From positions 1,302,001 through 1,366,000 of the forward strand of contig CAKJVC010000030.1 of NCBI GenBank assembly GCA_918026815.1: a stretch of 64,000 bases of DNA, written 5' to 3'. The position numbers and the translations under genes were made by a program. The stretch comes from Chalara sp. BL73. Lineage: Eukaryota; Ascomycota; Leotiomycetes; Helotiales. The notes beneath the pieces were generated by a model. The model did no database searches. It was not told where the DNA came from and was given only the letters and a program-made list of their open reading frames with translations. Below, in pieces: positions 47,104 through 59,410 of the stretch (its first letter is position 1; every line of letters begins with the position of its first letter).

Positions 47104-47564
47104 TGTAACGTACGGGGTAGCCTGGGGCCTAGGTAGCTGGGCTTGGGGCTCGTTGGTTGGTATAGTATGTATGAAATAGACTAGACACTGCTTCTCACTA
47201 AAGAGTAAAACGTTACAAGTATAACAAAGACTATATTGCTAAACTATAAAGTAAATTAAGCACGAAGCTTTTAAACTACGAAACTACAACTACTTATATT
47301 TTATAGCCGGACTAGAGTCTTTATTTTTAGCTGGAGTTTTTAGACTTTAGTAAAGTTTTTAAACTTTTACAAACTTTATTACGTGACAGAATCGCGGTTT
47401 CTAGGAGTTAAGTAGCCGTCTGCTTTTTTACTTACTTAAAGTCTTAAAATACTGGCTGATTTTAGGACTTACATCTTTAAAATTTTTATTGGTTTTAGAA
47501 CGCTAAAGCGTTTTAAAGCTTTTTTTTTAAAACTTCAGCAAGTTTCGAGATTCGGTTCGTAACA
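47104..47564 (-). repeat. LTR of the minus-strand Gypsy element (left, 3' LTR)
   Basis: Starts TGTAACGTACGGGGTAGCC; ends GGTTCGTAACA. The outer (left) about 90 bp is GC-rich and intact, the rest is C-to-T/G-to-A altered compared with the right copy. Confidence 0.9.
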
Positions 47565-47698
47565 CTATTTCTTTTCCGCTTTAGCGTGCTTTTACGCTTA
47601 AATACAAGTAAAAAAATTTCGCGCGAAAAACATAGCTTTTTTTTTTTTTTACTATGCTATTTTAACGTACGAGCAGAATTAAAAATCGTAGTGAAAGT

Positions 47699-48228
47699 TT
47701 GTTTAAAAAAAAAATTCGTGAAAAATTTAAATTAGCTGATTTTATCGAGTTTGTCGGCAAAGAAATGTTTTCGTGTACTCGGTGTAAAAAAAAGAATCTG
47801 AAGTGTATTGCTGATTTAAAAAAAAAGCGTTTCGCGAAGTGTTTTGAATGCATACGAGTAAAGTGTTTTTGCGACGTAAAATTTTTTTTAGCAAACAAGT
47901 AAAATTTTTAAGTACTTTGCTCGGCCGACTAAGTAGTTATCGATTGTCAGCTCGAAAAGCTAAACGAAAAAAAAGAAGCCGCTATAGCTAAGATTTTTCG
48001 CTTAAAAAAACAAAAAGCGTTCGTTAAAAGTCGTCGAAAAAAAATAGCTTGCTGTAGTTTTCGTTATCTGGAAAAACTGAATACTGCCGGAAAAAAAAAA
48101 AAAAAAAAAGCTAAAACAAAAAAAAACGAAAAACAAAATCAGGCCGCTGCTGCTAACGTCGCTTTTGTCGCTAGCGAATTTTATAACGACTTTTTAGCGA
48201 AATTCTTTAGTTTTTTAAACTTTTTTTA
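47699..48228 (+). pseudogene. Antisense accessory ORF: Cys-cluster plus coiled-coil protein
   Basis: A plus-strand frame opposite to gag-pol starts at 47699 or, more likely, at the Met at 47765 (MFSCTRCKKKNLKC). It shows six to seven Cys in a Zn-cluster-like spacing (CTRC, LKC, KCFEC, KCFC). After three in-frame TAA/TAG codons the same frame continues into a charged helix (QLEKLNEKKEAAIAKIF, RLKKQKAFVKSRRKKI) and a Lys/Ala-rich tail ending near 48228. The stops can be explained by C-to-T changes at Gln codons. The layout resembles small Cys-cluster proteins that I believe accompany LTR elements in ascomycetes; function unknown. Confidence 0.6.
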
Positions 48229-48326
48229 AGTAAATTAAGATTTTGTTAATAAAACTTTGTTAATAATTCAGAACAATTAAAGTTGCTTTTAAGTTTTTAT
48301 ATATTTTTTAAGTGTAAGTAGTTTTT

Positions 48327-48620
48327 TTATTTAACGAAGTACTTAACTTGTGTTTTAACGTACTTGCAGTTTAGAATTTGTTTTATTTTATACTCGGCGT
48401 TTAAATTAACTAAAAAAAATTCAGTTTTTAGTACTAGTAAAACGTTCAGTAGTGCTTTTTTAAGCAAAAATACGTAGAATACTGAATAAATATTTATGTT
48501 TTTAAGTAAATCCAATTTATAGTTTAAGAGTTTTCTGACTTTTTTGATTTTATATAGTTTTAATTTTTTGTAGTCCAGTTTGTTATTTAGTTTTTTAGTG
48601 TTAATGTTTTTTTTAAGCAA
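48327..48620 (-). pseudogene. Integrase C-terminus and chromodomain of the minus-strand Gypsy element
   Basis: Minus-strand frame with LNNKLDYKKLKLYKIKKV and LNYKLDLLKNINIYSVFYVF, the integrase C-terminal GPF/Y-type region (GPF now KLY). It is followed by YKIKQILNCKYVKTQVKYFV, the start of a chromodomain. Truncated by a stop at its end. Confidence 0.75.
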
Positions 48621-48653
48621 ATAAACTTTTTTTCTTTTTTTAAAAGTAAGTTT

Positions 48654-49860
48654 TTAGCTACGTTTTTCGTTGTAGTAGTAAACGTTTTTTTTTGCGACAA
48701 AATGCAAGTTTTTTGCTAGTTTTTTGTACAAGTTTTTAATGTTCCGAATTTGAATTCGAGTATATTTGTTGTTAATGTTTGTGATTTCTGGTTTTTTGTA
48801 TACTACTAGCTCGTAGCTGTAATTAACAAAAAATAGTAAAACTAGTGTCGTTTTTGTAGTCGAACTGTTGTATGCGAATTGTGCAAGCAGCAATAGTTAG
48901 ACTTAATTGTTTTGTTTGTAGTTAATGTAGCATTTTAAATATGTTTTTACTATTTAGTTTATTTTTTTTATTTAGCTATTTGTTTGTAAATAAAAAAACG
49001 TGAATAGTTTTCTTTTAGCGCTTAACTGCGCTATAAAACTTGTTCAGAATTTAAATGTAAAAAACTTGTTTTTGTCCGATATAATTTTTTTTAGTAGCTT
49101 ATACGAAACGATTACTTTTTTTAAAAAAGTGTATGCGAAGTTTTTTGCTGTATTTAACTCGCAGTATAAAACGAGTATTACATATTTTGTTAGTTTTTTT
49201 ACTACAACTAAAATAGAATCGTATTTTACTTTTGTTACTAAATTTTTAAACTTAAAGAATTTAACAATAAAGTCTTAAAATATTAATTTTTATAGTGTAA
49301 ATAGTATCGAAGTTATTTGCATTTGCTTATAAAAAGCTCGGCGTAAAGCTTTGTTTTTAATGCAAGTATTACAACTGTTAACTACTGTTTTTATTGTAGT
49401 TTTCAGTTTTAAACACTAAAAAGTTTTCGCGATTTTTTTATACGTTTTTCTGATTTTTTAGTATTCGTGTGCAAAAAAGCTATATTGCTTTTTAACGAAG
49501 CTTTTTCTGACTTTTTTAAATATATACAGCTTTTTTGTTTTTTTTTGTCGAAAAATTTCGTTATTTTTTTTATTTTTTTCGAAAGTTTTTTTTAGTATTC
49601 GTTGTGCGCTTAGATTTTGTTTAGCGCTATTTTTAAAGCGTGCTAGCTATAGCTCGGTAAAGCTATGTTTTACTGTTGCTGCAATTTTTTTTATATTCGA
49701 AACAAAGTTTTTATTTTCGAGCTTTCTAAAAAAAGCTGTTTTTTAGTATACTTTGAAATTTTTGTACTTTAGTTTTTTGCTAAGCGCGTTAGTTTTCGCA
49801 TTGTTTGTTTTGTTAACGTGTTTAATAACTAAGTCGAATTTTGCTAGTTTTTTAGCTTAT
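48654..49860 (-). pseudogene. Integrase core of the minus-strand Gypsy element
   Basis: The end of the integrase core is clear at 48654-48893: MLLAQFAYNSSTTKTT and FFVNYSYELVVYKKPE match the usual AxFAYNxxxHxxTGxxPF and YGxxP motifs. The remaining core up to about 49.86 kb is too mutated to follow in detail. Confidence 0.72.
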
Positions 49861-49865
49861 TTAGC

Positions 49866-50060
49866 TAATTTTCAATTGTTTAAAACTTTAGTAGTAGTAA
49901 AAGTTCGAAAATTTATATAGTCGGTATAAATAGTAACTGTGAATTTTGCTTTTTTTAAGTAGATGCGCTAGTGTTTTAGCGCTTTTACGATTGCAAGCAG
50001 TTTTTTTTTATAAATGTTGTAGTTTTGTTTTGCTAATAACATAGTTTTTAAAAAATAAGC
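49866..50060 (-). pseudogene. RNase H of the minus-strand Gypsy element
   Basis: Corresponds to the better-preserved duplicate at 55729-55920. There the minus strand reads MLLAKQNYNIYKK and FTVTIYTDYINFRTFTTTKV, the Gypsy RNase H motifs (usually LPAEQNYDIYDKE and YTDHKNL). Confidence 0.75.
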
Positions 50061-50339
50061 GACAAAGTGTAGTTTGCTGTTGTTGTTTTTTTGAAAGTAA
50101 ACTGCTTTTATTATTATATTTAAAGCATTAGTTTTAACTATGCTTTTTTTATTTTTATTATAGTGTTAAAGAATTAGTTTTTTAGCGAACTTATTTTTAA
50201 TTTTTTTAAAAGCTGTTTTTTAATTTATTTTTTATTCGAAAAGCACGTTTTTTTTAGTTAGTTATGTTAAAAAGTGAACTAACTTTAAATATTTTTTAAT
50301 AAATTGTCAGCAAAAGTTAACGAACTCCAAAAATAATTG

Positions 50340-51000
50340 CACGTTTTTAACGTTGCGTAGTAACTTTTACTTTTAAATGTTTTTAATTTTAATAAAGTCG
50401 ATAGCGAAATACTTTGTTTCGACAATATATTTCAAAAAGTTTATTTTAGTAACACTAAATTTATACTTCGACAACTTCAGGCGAAAGTTTACTTGTGCGA
50501 ACTTTCGCATAACTTGTTTTACGTGCTTTTCGTGTTTTTTCGGTTTTTTCGAGTAAATTAAAATATTGTCGAAATAGTATACGACTGTTTTTTATAGAAA
50601 TTTTTTTAAAATATTTTCGTTTTGTTTTTAGCAAGTTGCAAAAATATTAGTTAAGCCGAAAAGCATAACTGTATACTTTTATAGTTTCGAAAATAGTATA
50701 AAAGCTGTTTTTTATTTATAGCTTTTTTTAATTCGTATTAAAGCGAACGAGTTTTTTTAATTAAACTTAGTAAATATTTTTGCTTTAGCTAAATTGTTTC
50801 GCAAATATTAGCTGCTAAGCACAAAATATACATTTTTTATTGTAACGTTGTTTAAGCTGCGATAGTTTACGCAAAGTTTTTTTTTAAAGTCTTTTTTGTT
50901 TTTTTTTTTTTTGCGTGCTAGCAGTATATTCGATGTCGCCGGTAATTTGAATTTTTTAATTTTTTTTTTTTTTGCTGATTTTTTTATATACTTTTTAAGC
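50340..51000 (-). pseudogene. Reverse transcriptase of the minus-strand Gypsy element
   Basis: The minus strand at 50550-50590 encodes VVYYFDNILIYS, the catalytic RT box with the second Asp changed to Asn. Flanking sequence has the length and position expected for the RT fingers and palm but is broken by stops. Confidence 0.78.
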
Positions 51001-52084
51001 GTTTTTAAAGTTTGTAAATTGTGTAATTTCAGTTTTTCAGAAAATAGCTTTTTTTTTTTTTTTAAATTAATTTTATAGTTCTATAGCTAGTATTTCGACA
51101 AAGCACGTATATTTTGTAAATTTTCGAACAGCCGTAAAAACTTTTTGTATAGTACAAGTATTTAGTCGAACGTATTTTTTGTGCTTCGCTATATTAAATT
51201 TTCAAGTTTTTAAGATTCTAGCTTGAAAAAAGCAGCGCTAACTTTTTTTTCGCTATATATATTCTGTAAGTTACTTTTTACACAAGTGTATTTGTTAAAC
51301 CGAATACTGTTATTCGTTTAGTTTATATTTAAGTTATGTTTTTTGACTTAAAAGTTTTAAAAATAATATTATGCTTTTTAATTAGCATAATGTTAAAAAC
51401 TATTTTTTCGGTATGTTTTTTTAATATAACTATTTTTATAAACAAAGTTTTTTTTTTAACTTATTCGTTTGTATTAACGTTTTTGCTATTAATTGCTGTT
51501 ATTTAGTACAAGCGTTTTTTGTACTTTGTTTTGATTGTTTTTTTCTGGACGTATTTTGTATTAATGTATATATTTATAGTTTTAGTGTTAATTATAACTT
51601 TTGTGTTTATATTTTTTAGTTTTACAGTTTTTTTAAGCTAGTATAGTTTCGAAATAGCTGTTGTTTGCTTTAGTTTTTGCTTTTTAATAGCGTTGCCGTA
51701 AATAGCATTTAGCTATAGTTTATAGTCGGGTTTTTTTTTATTAGCTTATAAAGCTTGTTTTTAACTATATAGCTAGTTTTTAGCTTTTTATTTTTGGCGA
51801 ATATTTTGTAGTTAAAGTTTCTAGTTATACGTCGCTAAATGCAGCGTTTTTTCAAGTTGTTTATTATTTTTTAAGTATTTCTTTTTTTTAAGTATTGTTT
51901 TAAGCCCGAAAGTCGTTTTTTAGCTACGTATTTTTCGATAATTCTTTCGTTAGCTAATTTAAACGCTACACAGCGCTCGTTTTTATAAATAACTTCGGCT
52001 TTTATTCCGAAAAGTTTCGTGTTTATGCTTTTTTTTTACAGTTTTTTTTTAATAATCGGGCTTTTTTATATTTGTTAAAAAAAA

Positions 52085-52417
52085 CTATACTTTAGCTTTT
52101 TTTTCGAACAAAGCTAACTTTTTGTTTTCGCCAACTTTTGAGTGTAGTTTTAGTACTAGTACTAAGCTTATAGTTTTTAAAACAAAAAAGCCGAGCTTCG
52201 AAAGTTGTATTGCTATTTTTATGTTTTCGAGTTTTTTTTTAAAAAACTTATAAAAAAATTTTTGTGTTTTATATTTTTTTACACGTTTTTTTACACAAAC
52301 TTTTTTAACTTGAATAGTATTAGCCTGTTTTTTACTGCCGTTCTTTTTGTAAAATAAAGCTATATACTCTTTTTTGCCGCAAGTGTAGCACAGCTTGTTT
52401 TTTTTTTTGTGTTGCAT
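52085..52417 (-). pseudogene. Gag zinc-knuckle region of the minus-strand Gypsy element
   Basis: The minus-strand frame has a CCHC knuckle LCYTCGKKEYIALFYKK. The His and the last Cys are both now Tyr (CAC/TGC-to-TAC type changes), and Gly is now Glu. A Lys-rich basic stretch follows. Gag continues upstream to about 53.28 kb in broken frames. Confidence 0.78.
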
Positions 52418-53286
52418 TTTTTTTTTAAATATAAACTTTTTTTTTTTTGTAGCGTTTAGTTTTATAAGCTCCGGCTAACGGTTTAGCTTTTTTTTTAAAT
52501 CACGCTTTTTTTTTTCGTTTTTGTAATACCGGCGTTTTTTTATAAATTTTTGATTTCTGTAAAAATCACTAATTTTGTTGTTTATTAACACAAACATTTC
52601 GATCAATAATTTTATATTTGTAAAGTTGTTTATTCGAGCGAGTTCGACTTAAACGTAAATTTTAAGCTTTTTTATATAATAGCTGATTAAAGCTTAAACG
52701 TTCTAGCTAGTTTAAGCAGCGTGTTTCTTAAATTCTGTAACGTAAATAATAGTCGTTTCTGTTTGTTGTAAACTATACAAGTGTTGTTCAGCAGTTTTTT
52801 ATTTATTTATATTTTTGAATACTGTTTTAATTGCTTTTTTGAATTTCGACTATTTTTTTAACGCTATTTTAGTAGCTGCTATACATTTGTCGATGTTTTC
52901 GTTATGCTAAAAGTAGTTTTTTAAAAACGGCATAATCTATTTAGCCGCATTTTTTTTGAAGTAAAAAGCAGCAAACAAACAGTAAGCTTTTTTATAAAAA
53001 AATTTGTCGTTGTTAAATTTTTAGTAAATTTTTATTTAAAAAAAAAAAGTTTTAAAATCTTTTTTATTTTTGTAGTATTTGTTCGGCAGAAAAACTTTCA
53101 AGATTTCCGAAACTTCGATTTTAGTAAGTTCGATGTTAGAAAGTTTAATGTTTTCGTTTTTGTCGATAGCGATAATGTTTGGAATAACTACTTTTTTTTT
53201 TGCTTTTTGTTTAGCTGTGCTAGCGAAAAGACTTTTCGTGTTAAGTGTTATGTTGCTTAGTTACTTTAAAACTAGAATGTTTAAAA

Positions 53287-53747
53287 TGTAACGTACGAAA
53301 TAGCTTAAAGCTTAAATAGTTAAGTTTAAAGCTCGTTAGTTAGTATAGTATATATAAAATAAACTAGACACTGCTTTTTACTAAAAAGTAAAACGTTACA
53401 AGTATAACAAAAACTATATTGCTAAACTATAAAGTAAATTAAGCACGAAGCTTTTAAACTACGAAACTACAACTATTTATATTTTATAGCCGGACTGGAG
53501 TCTTTATTTCTAGCTGGAGTTCTTAAACTCTAGTAAAGTCTCCAGACTTTTACAAACTTTATCACGTGACAAAGTCGCGGTTTTCAGAGGTCAAGTAGCC
53601 GTTCGCTCTTTTATTTACTTAAAGTCCCAGGACACTGGCTGATCCTGGGACTCACATCCTTAGGATTCCTATTGGTCCTGGGACGCCAGAGCGTCCTGGG
53701 GCTCCTCTCCTGGGACCCCAGCAGGTCCCGGGATTCGGTTCGTGACA
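53287..53747 (-). repeat. LTR of the minus-strand Gypsy element (right, 5' LTR)
   Basis: 461 bp, TGTAACGTACG...GGTTCGTGACA. The outer (right) about 160 bp is GC-rich (for example GTCCCAGGACACTGGCTGAT) and intact, while the inner part is mutated. Confidence 0.9.
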
Positions 53748-55728
53748 TTAAGTCGGCTACAATTCGGACTTTAAATAGTATTTTGCTTTTAACTTTATAA
53801 AGTCACTTTACAAAATTCGCGACTTTTATATACAAAACTTTCGTTTACTAAAGTTTTTTCGTAAATTTGCGAAATAAATTACAGCTTAAAAATTTAGCTA
53901 AAAAATTACAATTACTTAACAAATAATCGAGTATAACAACACCGAATTTTTTCGACAACTTTTCGATTTTATTTTTATTTTTAATTACAAATCACGAAAT
54001 ACAATACAAAAAGCATTAATAAAGCAATTTAATTAAAAATCTAATACTTTTTAATTTAAAGCTTTAGTTAACAATTTTGCAATATAAACTTTTAGTAATA
54101 CTAAACCGATTTCGCTACAAAAACTATTTTCGTAAATAAACACTGTCGAAATTTATACTACAAAAATGTCGATTTGTTTTTCGAAACAAAGTTTAACACT
54201 TTTTTATTTATTAGCAAAAAGCGCTGCAATTTCCGCATTTATAAAATCCACTTTTTTCGCTTTAGCGGGCTTTGCCGGATTCGCTATTTTTACTTTTTTT
54301 TTATTTTTATTTTTTTATTGTTTTCGTTTTTATTTTTATATAAGTTAGCAGCTCGAAAAAACTTACTTAGCTACTTTTTCGACTTTTCGCTTTAGTAACA
54401 CGACCGGTAGTACGCCGAGCAGCAGCTAAACTAGTTACAAAAGTTTGTACTGCAACTACAACTTTTTAAGTTTATAAAGCTTTTAAATAAAATTAAACCG
54501 AGTCGAATAAAATACGAACGATTTACTATTAATATATTTGTTATTTCGAACCGAAAAGCACAAGTTTTTTTTAACAAAACAAAGTTTATGTCGAGCTACG
54601 TCCGAAGTATAAACGCCGAGCTAATTAACACAATTTTATTTAGTACTACTGCTGCAACGTGAATTTAAGCATTTTGTGCTGTTTAAAAACAGCAAATTCG
54701 ATAAACACGTACTACAAAATTTAGCTAAAAGTAAACAAGTAAAAAATACAAATAAAATTCGAAAATTTACAAATACACAAAAGCATTTTGTACAGTATAA
54801 TAACTACATTTCTTTAATAAAAGCCGACTAAACGAGCATTAGTACTTTTGTTTTTTTTTAGCTCGAAAGCAACGGAAACAGTATACACAATAAACTGCAA
54901 CTAACGCGCCGAATAAAGTAAATAAAAGCATAATTTACGAATATTAATACTAAAGTTTATACTAAAACTTTTCTACTAAAGCAAGTTTACAAATAATAGT
55001 TGTTAGTAAAAAAAAGAAAAATAAAGTAAAAAAAGTAAAATTATTTATATTTCCAGAAAGCACAAAGAATTTTATTGTAACTGTTTTACAATACTAAAGC
55101 AATTCGGAATAGTTCTGACTGTAATAATAACTTACAGAAATTACTAAAAGTCTTAAAATATTAATTTTATAGTGTAAATAGTATCGAAGTTATTTGCATT
55201 TGCTTATAAAAGCTCGGCGTAAAGCTTGTTTTTAATGCAAGTATTACAACTGTTAACTACTGTTTTTATTGTAGTTTTCAGTTTTAAACACTAAAAGTTT
55301 TCGCGATTTTTTATACGTTTTCTGATTTTTTGGTATTCGTGTGCAAAAGCTATATTGCTTTTAACGAAGCTTTTTCTGACTTTTTTTAAATATATACAGC
55401 TTTTTTGTTTTTTGTCGAAAAATTTCGTTATTTTTTTATTTTTTCGAAAGTTTTTTAGTATTCGTTGTGCGCTTAGATTTTGTTTAGCGCTATTTTTAAA
55501 GCGTGCTAGCTATAGCTCGGTAAAGCTATGTTTTACTGTTGCTGCAATTTTTTTATATTCGAAACAAAGTTTTTATTTTCGAGCTTTCTAAAAAAGCTGT
55601 TTTTAGTATACTTTGAAATTTTGTACTTTAGTTTTTGCTAAGCGCGTTAGTTTTCGCATTGTTTGTTTTGTTAACGTGTTTAATAACTAAGTCGAATTTT
55701 GCTAGTTTTTAGCTTATTTAGCTAATTT

Positions 55729-55920
55729 TCAATTGTTTAAAACTTTAGTAGTAGTAAAAGTTCGAAAATTTATATAGTCGGTATAAATAGTAACTGTGAA
55801 TTTTGCTTTTTTAAGTAGATGCGCTAGTGTTTTAGCGCTTTTACGATTGCAAGCAGTTTTTTTATAAATGTTGTAGTTTTGTTTTGCTAATAACATAGTT
55901 TTTAAAAAAATAAGCGACAA
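55729..55920 (-). pseudogene. RNase H fragment in the duplicated Gypsy copy
   Basis: Minus-strand frame with MLLAKQNYNIYKKTACN and FTVTIYTDYINFRTFTTTKV, the Gypsy RNase H. It stays open here because shorter homopolymers keep the frame, unlike in the first copy. Confidence 0.75.
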
Positions 55921-58900
55921 AGTGTAGTTTGCTGTTGTTGTTTTTTGAAAGTAAACTGCTTTTATTATTATATTTAAAGCATTAGTTTTAACTATGCTTT
56001 TTATTTTGTATTATCAAAAATAATTGCACGTTTTTAACGTTGCGTAGTAACTTTTACTTTTAAATGTTTTTAATTTTAATAAAGTCGATAGCGAAATACT
56101 TTGTTTCGACAATATATTTCAAAAAGTTTATTTTAGTAACACTAAATTTATACTTCGACAACTTCAGGCGAAAGTTTACTTGTGCGAACTTTCGCATAAC
56201 TTGTTTTACGTGCTTTTCGTGTTTTTTCGGTTTTTTCGAGTAAATTAAAATATTGTCGAAATAGTATACGACTGTTTTTATAGAAATTTTTTAAAATATT
56301 TTCGTTTTGTTTTTAGCAAGTTGCAAAAATATTAGTTAAGCCGAAAAGCATAACTGTATACTTTTATAGTTTCGAAAATAGTATAAAAGCTGTTTTTATT
56401 TATAGCTTTTTTAATTCGTATTAAAGCGAACGAGTTTTTTAATTAAACTTAGTAAATATTTTTGCTTTAGCTAAATTGTTTCGCAAATATTAGCTGCTAA
56501 GCACAAAATATACATTTTTATTGTAACGTTGTTTAAGCTGCGATAGTTTACGCAAAGTTTTTTTAAAGTCTTTTTGTTTTTTTTTTTTTGCGTGCTAGCA
56601 GTATATTCGATGTCGCCGGTAATTTGAATTTTTTAATTTTTTTTTTTTGCTGATTTTTTATATACTTTTAAGCGTTTTTAAAGTTTGTAAATTGTGTAAT
56701 TTCAGTTTTTCAGAAAATAGCTTTTTTTTTTTTTTAAATTAATTTTATAGTTCTATAGCTAGTATTTCGACAAAGCACGTATATTTTGTAAATTTTCGAA
56801 CAGCCGTAAAAACTTTTTGTATAGTACAAGTATTTAGTCGAACGTATTTTTGTGCTTCGCTATATTAAATTTTCAAGTTTTTAAGATTCTAGCTTGAAAA
56901 AAGCAGCGCTAACTTTTTTTTCGCTATATATATTCTGTAAGTTACTTTTTACACAAGTGTATTTGTTAAACCGAATACTGTTATTCGTTTAGTTTATATT
57001 TAAGTTATGTTTTTGACTTAAAAGTTTTAAAAATAATATTATGCTTTTTAATTAGCATAATGTTAAAAACTATTTTTCGGTATGTTTTTTAATATAACTA
57101 TTTTTATAAACAAAGTTTTTTTTAACTTATTCGTTTGTATTAACGTTTTTGCTATTAATTGCTGTTATTTAGTACAAGCGTTTTTTGTACTTTGTTTTGA
57201 TTGTTTTTTCTGGACGTATTTTGTATTAATGTATATATTTATAGTTTTAGTGTTAATTATAACTTTTGTGTTTATATTTTTTAGTTTTACAGTTTTTTAA
57301 GCTAGTATAGTTTCGAAATAGCTGTTGTTTGCTTTAGTTTTTGCTTTTTAATAGCGTTGCCGTAAATAGCATTTAGCTATAGTTTATAGTCGGGTTTTTT
57401 TTTATTAGCTTATAAAGCTTGTTTTTAACTATATAGCTAGTTTTTAGCTTTTTATTTTTGGCGAATATTTTGTAGTTAAAGTTTCTAGTTATACGTCGCT
57501 AAATGCAGCGTTTTTTCAAGTTGTTTATTATTTTTTAAGTATTTCTTTTTTTTAAGTATTGTTTTAAGCCCGAAAGTCGTTTTTTAGCTACGTATTTTTC
57601 GATAATTCTTTCGTTAGCTAATTTAAACGCTACACAGCGCTCGTTTTTATAAATAACTTCGGCTTTTATTCCGAAAAGTTTCGTGTTTATGCTTTTTTTT
57701 TACAGTTTTTTTTTAATAATCGGGCTTTTTTATATTTGTTAAAAAAACTATACTTTAGCTTTTTTTTCGAACAAAGCTAACTTTTTGTTTTCGCCAACTT
57801 TTGAGTGTAGTTTTAGTACTAGTACTAAGCTTATAGTTTTTAAAACAAAAAAGCCGAGCTTCGAAAGTTGTATTGCTATTTTTATGTTTTCGAGTTTTTT
57901 TTTAAAAAACTTATAAAAAAATTTTTGTGTTTTATATTTTTTTACACGTTTTTTTACACAAACTTTTTTAACTTGAATAGTATTAGCCTGTTTTTTACTG
58001 CCGTTCTTTTTGTAAAATAAAGCTATATACTCTTTTTTGCCGCAAGTGTAGCACAGCTTGTTTTTTTTTTTGTGTTGCATTTTTTTTTTAAATATAAACT
58101 TTTTTTTTTTTTTAGCGTTTAGTTTTATAAGCTCCGGCTAACGGTTTAGCTTTTTTTTTAAATCACGCTTTTTTTTTTCGTTTTTGTAATACCGGCGTTT
58201 TTTTATAAATTTTTGATTTCTGTAAAAATCACTAATTTTGTTGTTTATTAACACAAACATTTCGATCAATAATTTTATATTTGTAAAGTTGTTTATTCGA
58301 GCGAGTTCGACTTAAACGTAAATTTTAAGCTTTTTTATATAATAGCTGATTAAAGCTTAAACGTTCTAGCTAGTTTAAGCAGCGTGTTTCTTAAATTCTG
58401 TAACGTAAATAATAGTCGTTTCTGTTTGTTGTAAACTATACAAGTGTTGTTCAGCAGTTTTTTATTTATTTATATTTTTGAATACTGTTTTAATTGCTTT
58501 TTTGAATTTCGACTATTTTTTTAACGCTATTTTAGTAGCTGCTATACATTTGTCGATGTTTTCGTTATGCTAAAAGTAGTTTTTTAAAAACGGCATAATC
58601 TATTTAGCCGCATTTTTTTTGAAGTAAAAAGCAGCAAACAAACAGTAAGCTTTTTTATAAAAAAATTTGTCGTTGTTAAATTTTTAGTAAATTTTTATTT
58701 AAAAAAAAAAAGTTTTAAAATCTTTTTTATTTTTGTAGTATTTGTTCGGCAGAAAAACTTTCAAGATTTCCGAAACTTCGATTTTAGTAAGTTCGATGTT
58801 AGAAAGTTTAATGTTTTCGTTTTTGTCGATAGCGATAATGTTTGGAATAACTACTTTTTTTTTTGCTTTTTGTTTAGCTGTGCTAGCGAAAAGACTTTTC

Positions 58901-58949
58901 GTGTTAAGTGTTATGTTGCTTAGTTACTTTAAAACTAGAATGTTTAAAA

Positions 58950-59410
58950 TGTAACGTACGAAATAGCTTAAAGCTTAAATAGTTAAGTTTAAAGCTCGTT
59001 AGTTAGTATAGTATATATAAAATAAACTAGACACTGCTTTTTACTAAAAAGTAAAACGTTACAAGTATAACAAAAACTATATTGCTAAACTATAAAGTAA
59101 ATTAAGCACGAAGCTTTTAAACTACGAAACTACAACTATTTATATTTTATAGCCGGACTGGAGTCTTTATTTCTAGCTGGAGTTCTTAAACTCTAGTAAA
59201 GTCTCCAGACTTTTACAAACTTTATCACGTGACAAAGTCGCGGTTTTCAGAGGTCAAGTAGCCGTTCGCTCTTTTATTTACTTAAAGTCCCAGGACACTG
59301 GCTGATCCTGGGACTCACATCCTTAGGATTCCTATTGGTCCTGGGACGCCAGAGCGTCCTGGGGCTCCTCTCCTGGGACCCCAGCAGGTCCCGGGATTCG
59401 GTTCGTGACA
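58950..59410 (-). repeat. Duplicated right LTR of the minus-strand Gypsy element
   Basis: 461 bp, apparently identical to 53287-53747, including the GC-rich outer part and the following TTAAG. Confidence 0.9.

Larger units (their letters stand above)
47104..53747 (-). mobile_element. Ty3/Gypsy chromodomain retrotransposon (minus strand), innermost element
   Basis: The 461-bp LTRs (47104-47564 and 53287-53747) have TG...CA ends and a perfect TSD TTAAG (47099-47103 and 53748-53752). On the minus strand, from right to left, come gag with knuckle, RT, RNase H, integrase and chromodomain. A purine-rich tract abuts the left LTR on the coding strand. A separate plus-strand frame lies between the chromodomain and the left LTR. 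All coding parts are RIP-damaged. Confidence 0.9.
49269..55146. repeat. Tandem duplication, first copy (about 5.88 kb)
   Basis: Begins at TAAAGTCTTAAAATATT inside the minus-strand Gypsy element and runs through its right LTR, its TTAAG TSD and about 1.4 kb of the plus-strand Gypsy flank. The second copy follows directly. The junction shares TAAA microhomology. The central part (about 51.6-53.8 kb) appears identical to the second copy at a constant offset of 5663 bp. Confidence 0.88.
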
